A stretch of DNA of 64,000 nucleotides, taken from Nonomuraea rhodomycinica. GTDB taxonomy: Bacteria; Actinomycetota; Actinomycetes; Streptosporangiales; Streptosporangiaceae. Under the pieces are notes generated by a model. The model did not search any database, was not told the DNA's origin, and saw only the letters and a program-made list of their open reading frames with translations. Shown in pieces: positions 16,392-23,868 of this stretch. Position 1 is the first letter of the stretch; every line of letters starts with the position of its first letter. The DNA is taken from contig NZ_JABWGO010000008.1 in the NCBI RefSeq assembly GCF_013363995.1, forward strand, positions 1 to 64,000. The letters are read 5' to 3'. Both the position numbers and the translations under genes were made by a program.

Positions 16392-17557
16392 CGGGCGTTC
16401 CTCCGGGGGTTGAAGACCCACACGCGCAGCAGCAGGAACCGCACGAGCGTGGCCAGCGCGTTGGCCACCACGACGGCGACCAGCTCGACGCCGTGCGAGA
16501 CGCCGTCGGGCAGCAGGGCGAGGCCCCCGGTGGTCAGGGCGAGCCCGACGAGGAACGCGATGAGCCCCTCGAACTGCTGGCGCAGCGCCCCGGACGACCC
16601 GGTGACGCCGAAGGTGAAGCGGCGGTTGGCGGCGGTGTTGGCCACGGCGGTGACGAGCAGGGCGACGGCGTTGGCGGTGAGGGCGGGGACGGCCTGGCGC
16701 AGGCCGGAGAACAGCAGCAGGTAGGCGAGCGTGCTGAACACGCCCACGACGGCGAAGCGGGGAAGCTGGCGGGCCATGCCGCGGGGCAGCTCGGCCTGGC
16801 GCACGCGGGCGGGGACGGGGATGCGGGCGGCGCCGGACAGCGTCCTGCGGGCGACCCGGGCCATGCCGCGCAGGTCGTCGAGGGCGGTCCGCAGGACGTC
16901 GACGCGGCTGTCGGGGTCGTCCACCCAGTCGACGGGCACCTCGTGGATGCGCAGCCCGTGCCGCTCGGCCAGCAGCAGCAGCTCGGTGTCGAAGAACCAC
17001 TGCTCGTCCTCGACGGCGGGCAGCAGCGCCTGCGCCACCTCGGTGCGCACGGCCTTGAAGCCGCACTGGGCGTCGGAGAAGCGCGCCCCCATCACCGAGC
17101 GCAGCAGCAGGTTGTACGCGCGGGAGATGAACTCGCGCTTGGGACCGCGCACCACGTTCGCGCCGCGCGAGAGCCGGGTGCCGATCGCGAGGTCGCTGTG
17201 ACCCGACAGCAGCGGCGCCACCAGGGGCAGGAACGCGTCGAGGTCGGTGGACAGGTCGACGTCCATGTAGCTGACGACGTCGGCCTCACTGGCCGACCAC
17301 ACCTGCCGCAGCGCCCGGCCGCGGCCCTTGGCGTCGAGGTGGACGGCCCGCACGTGGGACAGCTCGGCGGCCAGCAGCCGGGCCTCGTGCCAGGTCCCGT
17401 CGGTGCTGGCGTTGTCGGCGATCGTGATGCGGAAGCCGTAGGGGAAGGTGCGGGTCAGGTAGCCGTGCAGCCGGACGATGCTCTCGCGCAGCGCCCGCTG
17501 CTCGTTGTGGACGGGGACGACCACCTCGACGAGGCGCGTCTTGACTGATGTCTGCAT
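16388..17557 (-). CDS. Polyprenyl-phosphate glycosyltransferase (GT2) fused to GtrA domain
   Basis: The protein has about 389 residues. The N-terminal dolichyl-phosphate-mannose-synthase-like GT2 domain (VVVPVHNEQRALRES; IADNASTDGTW; DVVSYMDVDLSTDLDA with the DxD; DAQCGFKAVRTEV) makes a polyprenyl-phospho-sugar. The C-terminal ~130 residues form a four-helix GtrA membrane domain that is thought to help translocate it. It feeds the GT39 enzyme encoded downstream. Start choice: ATG 17557 fits the family, although the only AGAAGG lies 18 nt upstream, directly before the in-frame ATG at 17575; a leader of six extra residues is possible. The histidine kinase gene ends 40 bp upstream on the same strand. 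Confidence 0.85.
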   Translation of the reverse strand: MQTSVKTRLVEVVVPVHNEQRALRESIVRLHGYLTRTFPYGFRITIADNASTDGTWHEARLLAAELSHVRAVHLDAKGRGRALRQVWSASEADVVSYMDVDLSTDLDAFLPLVAPLLSGHSDLAIGTRLSRGANVVRGPKREFISRAYNLLLRSVMGARFSDAQCGFKAVRTEVAQALLPAVEDEQWFFDTELLLLAERHGLRIHEVPVDWVDDPDSRVDVLRTALDDLRGMARVARRTLSGAARIPVPARVRQAELPRGMARQLPRFAVVGVFSTLAYLLLFSGLRQAVPALTANAVALLVTAVANTAANRRFTFGVTGSSGALRQQFEGLIAFLVGLALTTGGLALLPDGVSHGVELVAVVVANALATLVRFLLLRVWVFNPRRNAR

Positions 17558-17597
17558 GCTACTAGTGCAGAACATCCTTCTTTGAACAGACTTGTGG

Positions 17598-18935
17598 CTA
17601 TCTGAGCGATGAGTGAGATTTCCCAGGAATCTCGACAGTGGCGATGACTCCCCCGCCCGGGGCGTTGTCAAGGCGCACCCGTCCGCCCGCCTCGGCGACG
17701 GCCTGCGCCACGATCGCGAGCCCCAGCCCGGAGCCGGGCATGGCGCGGGCCGACGGCGAGCGCCAGAACCGGTCGAAGACGTGCGGCAGCTCCTCCTCCG
17801 CGATGCCCGGCCCGTGGTCGCGCACGGTCAGCGTGCCGTCGCGCAGCACCACGTCCACCTGGCCGGGGCCGAACTTGGCGGCGTTGTCGATGAGGTTCAG
17901 CACGGCACGTTCCAAGGAGGCGGCGCCGCCGACGACGTACCACTCGCCGAGGTCGGTGGTGACCTCGGCGCCGCGCAGCCGCGCCCGCTCGACGGCGGCC
18001 CGCACGACGTCGTGCAGCCCCAGCTCGGTGTGCGGCTCGTGGTCGGTGTCGCCGCGGGCGAGCTGGAGCAGGTCGCCGACCAGCGTGGACAGCTCGGCGA
18101 ACTGCGCCTTGACGTTGACGAGCAGCCGTTTCTTCGCGCCGGGCTCGATGCTGCGGCCGGTCTCCTCGCTGCGCAGCAGCAGGTCGATGTTGGTACGCAG
18201 GGTGGTCAGCGGCGTGCGCAGCTCGTGGCCGGCGTCGGCGACGAGCTGGCGCTGCCGCTCCCGCGACCCGGCCAGGGCCGCGGTCATGGCGTTGAACGAC
18301 GTGCCCAGCCGGGCGATCTCGTCGGTGCCCTGGACGGGGATGCGGGTGCTGAGGTCCTCGGTCTGCGCGATGTGCTCGACGGCCTTGGTGAGGCGGCCCA
18401 CGGGGGCCAGGGCGGTCCTGGAGATCGCCAGGCCGGTCCAGGCGGCCGCCAGCGCGCCGAGCGCCGTGAGGCCGGCCAGGCCGAGCGCCATCCGCCGCAG
18501 GGAGCTGTTCAGGTGGTCCAGCGGCCGCGACTCCAGGACGGCGACGCCGGGCGCGAAGTTCGTGGTCACCACGCGCACGCTGTGCCCGTCCATGGTCTGG
18601 CCGTTCCGGAAGACCGGCTCGCCGGGGCGGGCGACCCGGGCCAGGTCCTCCTCGGTGGCCTTGACGGGCGAGCCCACGGAGCAGGTGGTGTGGTCGGCGA
18701 GCAGGAGCGTCACGGTCTCGGCGAAGTGTCCTTCGGTGCCCTCGGGGCGGCAGTGCTCCTGCAGCCATTTCTGGTCCCCGGGCTTCTCGGGCTCCAGGAT
18801 CGCCTGGTCCAGCGTGCCGAGCATCTGCTGCTTGGCCACGACCCACGACAGCGCCGAGGCCAGCGCGATGGCCAGCGCCACCGCGACCGTGACCAGCAGC
18901 GTCAGCCGCGAGCGCAGGCTGCCGGACCGTCTCAT
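17598..18935 (-). CDS. Sensor histidine kinase (MprB/TcrY-like)
   Basis: The protein has 445 residues. Two transmembrane helices (about residues 8-30 and 155-178) flank a ~120-residue extracytoplasmic sensor domain with two cysteines. HAMP follows, then the H-box ADAGHELRTPLTTLR (phosphorylated His), N-box NLIDNAAKFG, and the ATP lid DHGPGIAEEELPHVFDRFW with GSGLGLAIV. Its ATG overlaps the stop of the response regulator gene. A role in sensing envelope state is inferred from the glycosyltransferases downstream in the same direction. Confidence 0.9.
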   Translation of the reverse strand: MRRSGSLRSRLTLLVTVAVALAIALASALSWVVAKQQMLGTLDQAILEPEKPGDQKWLQEHCRPEGTEGHFAETVTLLLADHTTCSVGSPVKATEEDLARVARPGEPVFRNGQTMDGHSVRVVTTNFAPGVAVLESRPLDHLNSSLRRMALGLAGLTALGALAAAWTGLAISRTALAPVGRLTKAVEHIAQTEDLSTRIPVQGTDEIARLGTSFNAMTAALAGSRERQRQLVADAGHELRTPLTTLRTNIDLLLRSEETGRSIEPGAKKRLLVNVKAQFAELSTLVGDLLQLARGDTDHEPHTELGLHDVVRAAVERARLRGAEVTTDLGEWYVVGGAASLERAVLNLIDNAAKFGPGQVDVVLRDGTLTVRDHGPGIAEEELPHVFDRFWRSPSARAMPGSGLGLAIVAQAVAEAGGRVRLDNAPGGGVIATVEIPGKSHSSLR

Positions 18936-19633
18936 GTCGCCGCCCGCAGGACATAGCCCACCCCGCGCACGGTGTGGATCACGCGCGGCTCGCCGCCGGC
19001 CTCGGTCTTGCGCCGCAGGTACATGATGTACACGTCGAGGGAGTTGGAGGTCGGCTCGAAGTCGAAGCCCCACACCTCGCCGAGGATCTGCTCGCGGGTC
19101 AGCACCTGGCGGGGATGGGTGAGGAACAGCTCCATGAGCAGGTACTCGGTCCGGGTCAGGTCGAGGGGCCGGTCGCCGCGGGTGACCTCCCTGGTCGCCG
19201 GGTCCATGCGCAGGTCGCCGTAGGCGAGAGTGTTCTCCGGCGTGCTCGCGTGCAGGGCGCCGCGCCGCAGCAGCGCGCGGACGCGGGCCAGCAGCTCGTC
19301 CAGCTCGAACGGCTTGACCAGGTAGTCGTCGGCGCCCGCGTCGAGGCCGGACACCCGGTCGCCCACGGCGTCGCGCGCCGTCAGCATGAGCACGGGCACG
19401 TGGTTGCCGGCCGCGCGCAGCCGGCGGCACGCGGTCAGCCCGTCGAGGCGCGGCATCATCACGTCGAGCAGCACGGCGTCGTACGGCTCGCGGACCAGCG
19501 CGTCCAGCGCGGCCTGGCCGTCGTTGGCGGTGCCCACCTTGTAGCCCTCGAACTCCAGGCTCGACTGCAGCGCCTCGCGCAACGCGGGCTCGTCGTCCAC
19601 CACCAGCAACCGTGCGGGCTCACTCATGCTCAC
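18932..19633 (-). CDS. OmpR-family response regulator (MprA-like)
   Basis: The protein has 233 residues. The receiver domain has the acidic pair VVDDEP, phosphorylation site LLDVMMPRLDG, conserved Thr in LMLTARD and Lys in YLVKPFELDEL. The C-terminal winged helix is of the OmpR type (LDLTRTEYLLMELFLTHP; SNSLDVYIMYLRRK). The start is GTG 19633 or ATG 19627; no clear ribosome site is present. An 11-bp direct repeat lies 17-38 bp upstream and may be its own binding site. Confidence 0.9.
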   Translation of the reverse strand: MSMSEPARLLVVDDEPALREALQSSLEFEGYKVGTANDGQAALDALVREPYDAVLLDVMMPRLDGLTACRRLRAAGNHVPVLMLTARDAVGDRVSGLDAGADDYLVKPFELDELLARVRALLRRGALHASTPENTLAYGDLRMDPATREVTRGDRPLDLTRTEYLLMELFLTHPRQVLTREQILGEVWGFDFEPTSNSLDVYIMYLRRKTEAGGEPRVIHTVRGVGYVLRAAT

Positions 19634-19649
19634 AAACTAAGGGCACATC

Positions 19650-19671
19650 ATGAGAACCCTATGAACGGCAC
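19650..19671 (-). promoter_or_regulatory. 11-bp direct repeat, candidate OmpR-type autoregulatory site
   Basis: ATGAGAACCCT is followed immediately by ATGAACGGCAC; the core ATGA(g)AA recurs with 11-bp spacing. OmpR-family regulators commonly bind direct repeats one helical turn apart, and this pair is just upstream of the response regulator start. Confidence 0.4.
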
Positions 19672-19707
19672 CGGCCGGGTTGGATGAGAACGATCAGCCC
19701 GTGAGCA

Positions 19708-21234
19708 TCAGGGGGTGAGCAGGGCCATCGCGGCGTTGTGGCCGGGGATGCCGCTCACGCCGCCGCCTCTGCGGGCGCCCGCGCCGCACAGCAGGATCCG
19801 CTCGTGCTCGGTCTCCACCCCCCAACCGCCCCCTTCCTCGGTGTAGGGCCAGCTCAGGTCGCGGTGGAAGATGTGGCCGCCCGGGAGCCCGGCCTCGTTC
19901 TCCAGGTCCACCGGCGTCCTGACCTCGACGCAGGGCGTGCCGTCCGGGGCGCGCAGCAGGCAGTCCTCGATCGGCTCGGCCAGCACGCCGTCGAGCGAGG
20001 CGAACGTGGCCCGCAGCGCCGCCTCCCGCGCCCCCTCCGGGTCGGCGCGGAACAGCCGCGCCGGCATGTGCAGGCCGAACAGCGTCATCGTCTCGGCCCG
20101 TCCCCGCAGCTCCGGCCCGAGAATGGAGGGGTCGGTGAGCGAGTGGCAGTACACCTCGGCGGGCGGCACGTGCGGGATCTCGCCGCGCGACGCCTGCGCG
20201 TGGGCCGCCGCGAGCTGGTCGCGGCCCTCGTTGATGTGGAACGTCCCGCTGAACGCGGCCCGGGGGTCGACGGAGGCGTCGCGGAGCCGGGGCAGCCGCG
20301 ACAGCACCATGTTGACCTTGAGCTGCGCCCCCTCGGGCACGTCGGCCGGACGGCCGAGCACCCGGTCCAGGACGGCGGGCGGCAGGTTGACCAGCACGTG
20401 GCCGCCGGTCACCGTGTGCTCGCCGTCGCCGTCGCCGTCGCCGTCGACGTCGCGGAAGGTGACCTCCCCGGACGGCGCGATGCCGACGATCTCGGCGCCG
20501 GTCCTGATCTCGGCGCCGGCCCGCCTGGCCACCGCCTCGATCGCGCCCGAGACGGCGCCCATGCCGCCGACCGGGACGTTCCACTCGCCGGTGCCGTCGC
20601 CGATGACGTGGTACAGGAAGCAGCGGTTGGCCGCCAGGTCCGCCGCCGGGTCGGCGAAGGTGCCGATCAGGGCGTCGGTCAGCACGACGCCGCGTACGGT
20701 GTCGTCGCCGAAGCGCTCGTCCACCGCCTGGCCGACGGGCCGGGCGAACAGGTCGCGCCACGCCTCCGGCCCGACCAGCCGCTCCACGTCGGCGCGGGTG
20801 GGCAGGGGCCGGAGGAGGGTGGGGGCCAGGGCGCGCGCCGTGCGGGCGACCATGGCGTAGAAGTCGCGCCACGCCTTGTGGTCGGCGTCGCCGCCGGTGA
20901 CGTTCCGGAACGACTCCGCCGTGCGGGCCTCGTCCTCGTTGTCGACGAGCAGCCCGGTGCCGTCCTTGGGGGTGTACGAGGCGTAGCGGCGGCGGCGCAG
21001 CTCCAGGTCGAGGCCCAGGTCCTGGACGATCTTCGTGGGGAGCAGGCTGACGAGGTAGGAGTAGCGCGACAGCCGTACGTCCACGCCGGGGAAGGCGCGG
21101 GCGGAGATGGCGAGCCCGCCGGCGTGGCCGAGGCGTTCGAGGACGAGCACCCGCCGCCCGGCGCGGGCGAGGTAGGCCGCGGCCACCAGGCCGTTGTGCC
21201 CACCGCCAGCCACTACAACGTCATATTTCGCCAT
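19708..21234 (-). CDS. FAD-dependent oxidoreductase, phytoene-desaturase/PYROXD2-like
   Basis: The protein has 508 residues. The N-terminal dinucleotide-binding motif is VVVAGGGHNGLVAAAYLARAG with the following LERLGHAGG. The C-terminal FAD motif is GAGARRGGGVSGIPGHNAA. It belongs to the CrtI-like NAD(P)/FAD oxidoreductases. No carotenoid or terpene synthase genes adjoin it, so a carotenoid role is not supported; PYROXD2-like enzymes of unknown substrate are the nearest match. A DGDGDGDG stretch (from a 6-bp repeat near nt 20420-20450) sits in a surface loop. It runs divergently from psuG and its stop is 74 bp before the response regulator start. Confidence 0.8.
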   Translation of the reverse strand: MAKYDVVVAGGGHNGLVAAAYLARAGRRVLVLERLGHAGGLAISARAFPGVDVRLSRYSYLVSLLPTKIVQDLGLDLELRRRRYASYTPKDGTGLLVDNEDEARTAESFRNVTGGDADHKAWRDFYAMVARTARALAPTLLRPLPTRADVERLVGPEAWRDLFARPVGQAVDERFGDDTVRGVVLTDALIGTFADPAADLAANRCFLYHVIGDGTGEWNVPVGGMGAVSGAIEAVARRAGAEIRTGAEIVGIAPSGEVTFRDVDGDGDGDGEHTVTGGHVLVNLPPAVLDRVLGRPADVPEGAQLKVNMVLSRLPRLRDASVDPRAAFSGTFHINEGRDQLAAAHAQASRGEIPHVPPAEVYCHSLTDPSILGPELRGRAETMTLFGLHMPARLFRADPEGAREAALRATFASLDGVLAEPIEDCLLRAPDGTPCVEVRTPVDLENEAGLPGGHIFHRDLSWPYTEEGGGWGVETEHERILLCGAGARRGGGVSGIPGHNAAMALLTP

Positions 21235-21446
21235 ACGGGCACCTTACGACCTCGCCCCCGGCCGCGCCCCTCCCCCCGCGCCCCTCCCCGTGGCAGCCCC
21301 GTGAGGCGCCGTCGCGGAGCCGTAAGCTGGGGCGGGGCGGCCCCCAGGGGACGCGCGCCCCAATTAGCCGCAAACCCCTCAAATGCACTAAAGTCCACGT
21401 TTCGCCCTGCCCGTGGGCGGACCGTCCGAAGGAGCACCACAGCCAC

Positions 21447-22373
21447 ATGCGCACCGCCGCCGACCCCCTTCTCCAGCCGTCCGACGAGGTCGCCGAGGCC
21501 CTGTCCACCGGTGCGCCCGTCGTGGCCCTGGAGTCCACGATCATCTCCCACGGCCTGCCGCAGCCGCGCAACCTCGAGGTCGCCCGGGAACTGGAGGGGA
21601 TCGTCCGCGAGGCGGGCGCCGTGCCGGCCACCATCGCCGTGCTCGACGGCGTCGCCCGCGCCGGGCTGACCGACGCCGAGCTGGAGCGCGTCGCGTCCGA
21701 GCCGGGGCTGCGCAAGCTGGGCCAGCGCGACCTGCCGATGGCCGCGGCGCTGAAGGCCAGCGGGGCGACGACCGTCTCGGCGACCTCGTTCCTGGCGGCG
21801 CGGGCGGGCATCCGGGTGTTCGCCACCGGCGGTCTCGGCGGGGTCCACCGCGGCTGGACCGAGGACCAGGACGAGTCGGCCGACCTCGGCACCCTCGCCG
21901 GCACCCGCATCACGGTGGTGTGCGCCGGCGTCAAGTCCATCCTCGACGTGCCCGCGACGCTCCAGCGCCTGGAGACCCGCGGCGTCAGCGTGGCCGGCTA
22001 CCGGACCGACCTGTTCCCGGGCTTCTACCTGCACTCCTCCGGCCTGCCCGTCGAGTGGCGGGTGGAGACGCCCGAGGAGGTCGCCGACGTGATGCGCGCC
22101 CAGGACGCCTTCGGCGGCCCGGAGAGCGCGCTCATCGTCGCCAACCCGGTGCCGGTGGACCAGCAGCTCGACCCCGCGCTGCACGACCAGGTGCTCGCCG
22201 AGGCCCTGGAGGCCGCGGACCGCGACGGCGTCACCGGTCAGGCGATCACGCCGTTCCTGCTCGGCTACCTGGTGCGCGGCACGGGCGGCGCCTCCCTGGA
22301 GGCCAACCTGGCCGCCGTCCGCGGCAACACCGCGCTCGCGGCCCGCATCGCGCTCGCCTGGTCCCGGCCGTGA
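21447..22373 (+). CDS. psuG: Pseudouridine-5'-phosphate glycosidase
   Basis: The protein has 308 residues, the normal length. It interconverts pseudouridine 5'-phosphate and uracil plus ribose 5-phosphate, the second step of pseudouridine salvage. Conserved stretches are visible throughout: ALESTIISHGLPQPRN, the catalytic lysine region RDLPMAAALKASGATTVSAT, ATGGLGGVHRG, CAGVKSILDVPATLQRLET and ANPVP. AAGGAG lies about 10 nt before the ATG. The kinase gene follows with a GTGA overlap, so the pathway is encoded as a coupled pair. Confidence 0.92.
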   Translation: MRTAADPLLQPSDEVAEALSTGAPVVALESTIISHGLPQPRNLEVARELEGIVREAGAVPATIAVLDGVARAGLTDAELERVASEPGLRKLGQRDLPMAAALKASGATTVSATSFLAARAGIRVFATGGLGGVHRGWTEDQDESADLGTLAGTRITVVCAGVKSILDVPATLQRLETRGVSVAGYRTDLFPGFYLHSSGLPVEWRVETPEEVADVMRAQDAFGGPESALIVANPVPVDQQLDPALHDQVLAEALEAADRDGVTGQAITPFLLGYLVRGTGGASLEANLAAVRGNTALAARIALAWSRP

Positions 22374-23785
22374 CCGACGCGGCCCAGCCGCCCGCCCCAC
22401 CCCCGGCGCCCCCCGCCACCCCGGAACCGGCCACCCCCGGCGCGCCGCTCTCCTCCGTCGCGGGCCCGGACACACCGGAACCCTCCCCCAGCGCGCCGCT
22501 CCCCTCCGTCGCGGGCCCGGACACACCTGACGCGGCGCACGCACGGGGTGGGTCGCCCGAGGGGGCGTCCCCGAACGCGTCGGGCGCGCAGGACGAGACG
22601 CCCGAGGAGACATCCCCCGACATGGGGGACGCGCAGGGTGGGTCCCCCCAGGGGGCATCCCCGACCGCGGCGGGCGCGCAGGATGAGGCACCCGAGAAGG
22701 CGTCCCCCGACCCGGCGGGCGCGCAGCATGAGACGCCCGAGGAGACACCCCCCAACCCGGGGGGCGCGCAGGGTGAGGCACCCGAGGAGGCATCCCCGGA
22801 CGCGGCCGGCGCGCACGGTGAGGTGCCGGAGCGGGCGGCTTCGGCGGCCGGCGTGGTGGGTGGCGGCGGGTTGCTGGTGGTCGGCGACGTGGTGACGGAC
22901 GTCGTGGCCCTGCACAGCGCCCCGGTCGCACCAGGCACCGACACCGCCGCCGACATCGCGCTGCGGCCCGGCGGGTCCGGCGCGAACACCGCGAGCTGGG
23001 CCGCCCATCTCGGCGCCGACACCCGCCTGCTGACCCGGCTCGGCTACGACAGCAGCGAGTGGCACACCGCCGAGCTGGTCAGGGCGGGGGTGCGCCCGCA
23101 CGCCCAGGTGGACCCCACCCACCCGACGGCCGTGGTGATCGCCATGGTGGACGCCACCGGCGAACGGTCCATGCTCACCAACCGGGGCGCCGGCGGCCAA
23201 ATCTCCCCCGCCGACTGGGACGACGCCTTCCTCGACGGCGTCGCGCTGCTGCACCTGTCGGGCTACACGTTCTTCACCGGGCCGGGCCTGGCCCTGGCCC
23301 GGCTGGCGATGGAACGGGCCACCGCCGCGGGCATCGCGATCAGCGTCGATCCCGCGTCTACCGGGCCCTTGCGCGAGTTCGGGGTCGAGCGGTTCCTGGA
23401 CGAGTCGGCGCCCGCCGGCCTGATCATCCCCAACCGCGACGAGGCCCTCGTGCTGACCGGCGTCGGCGATCCGGAACGCGCCGCCGAACTCCTCAGCGAG
23501 CGGTACGGCACGGCGGTGGTCAAGCTGGGATCCCAGGGGGCGCTCTCAGCGAGCGGGGGCCGTATCGTGGCGGCGGCGGAGGGCGTGCGCGTCCACGCCC
23601 TCGACACGACCGGCGCGGGCGACGCCTTCGCTGCCGGATATCTCACAGCCCGTCTCAACGGCGAGGGCGAAGCGGCAGCTCTGCGGGCGGGATGCCAGGC
23701 GGGTGCGGAATGTGTGGCCCTGGTGGGCGGTCGGCCACGGTACGGTTTGGAAGTGCACCGTCTTTACCCTATTCACGCCGATTGA
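22370..23785 (+). CDS. psuK: PfkB-family kinase, probable pseudouridine kinase, with long repeat-rich N-terminal tail
   Basis: The protein has 471 residues. A PfkB carbohydrate-kinase domain spans about residues 167-465 (LLVVGDVVTDVVAL; RPGGSGANTASWAAHLGAD; C-terminal signature DTTGAGDAFAAGYL with the catalytic Asp). It would phosphorylate pseudouridine for PsuG, encoded directly upstream and coupled by a GTGA overlap. The first ~165 residues are a disordered Pro/Glu/Ala tail not found in ordinary PfkB kinases. It holds two APLxSVAGPDTP copies and seven 15-residue units. The GTG at 22370 is the only start consistent with coupling; a start just before the kinase domain would leave ~490 bp untranslated. 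Confidence 0.85.
   Translation: MTDAAQPPAPPPAPPATPEPATPGAPLSSVAGPDTPEPSPSAPLPSVAGPDTPDAAHARGGSPEGASPNASGAQDETPEETSPDMGDAQGGSPQGASPTAAGAQDEAPEKASPDPAGAQHETPEETPPNPGGAQGEAPEEASPDAAGAHGEVPERAASAAGVVGGGGLLVVGDVVTDVVALHSAPVAPGTDTAADIALRPGGSGANTASWAAHLGADTRLLTRLGYDSSEWHTAELVRAGVRPHAQVDPTHPTAVVIAMVDATGERSMLTNRGAGGQISPADWDDAFLDGVALLHLSGYTFFTGPGLALARLAMERATAAGIAISVDPASTGPLREFGVERFLDESAPAGLIIPNRDEALVLTGVGDPERAAELLSERYGTAVVKLGSQGALSASGGRIVAAAEGVRVHALDTTGAGDAFAAGYLTARLNGEGEAAALRAGCQAGAECVALVGGRPRYGLEVHRLYPIHAD
22541..22852 (+). repeat. 45-bp tandem repeat (7 units) inside the psuK-like gene
   Basis: Units of 15 codons with the pattern A-Q-x-E-x-P-E-x-x-S-P-x-x-x-G begin at 22541, 22586, 22631, 22676, 22721, 22766 and 22811 (the last one codon short). 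The copies are diverged in protein and DNA but keep frame and length exactly. Confidence 0.85.
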
Positions 23786-23868
23786 TAGCTTGCCGCGTAG
23801 GCTGCACCATGAGCCACATGCGTATCGCCTGGCAACGCTGTTCACTCTGGGGAGGTTAAGGTCCGCCG

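Noticed and set aside
19708..21234. Carotenoid biosynthesis locus
   Set aside because: Only one CrtI-like enzyme is present; no crtB, crtE or cyclase gene adjoins it.
22541..22852. Possible CRISPR-like array (45-bp periodicity)
   Set aside because: There are no conserved repeats alternating with unique spacers; the units are diverged codon repeats within psuK.
23059..23859. Open frame across the psuK end and into the gap before the GxFP gene
   Set aside because: It is an Arg-rich alternative frame of psuK without a ribosome site or family match.
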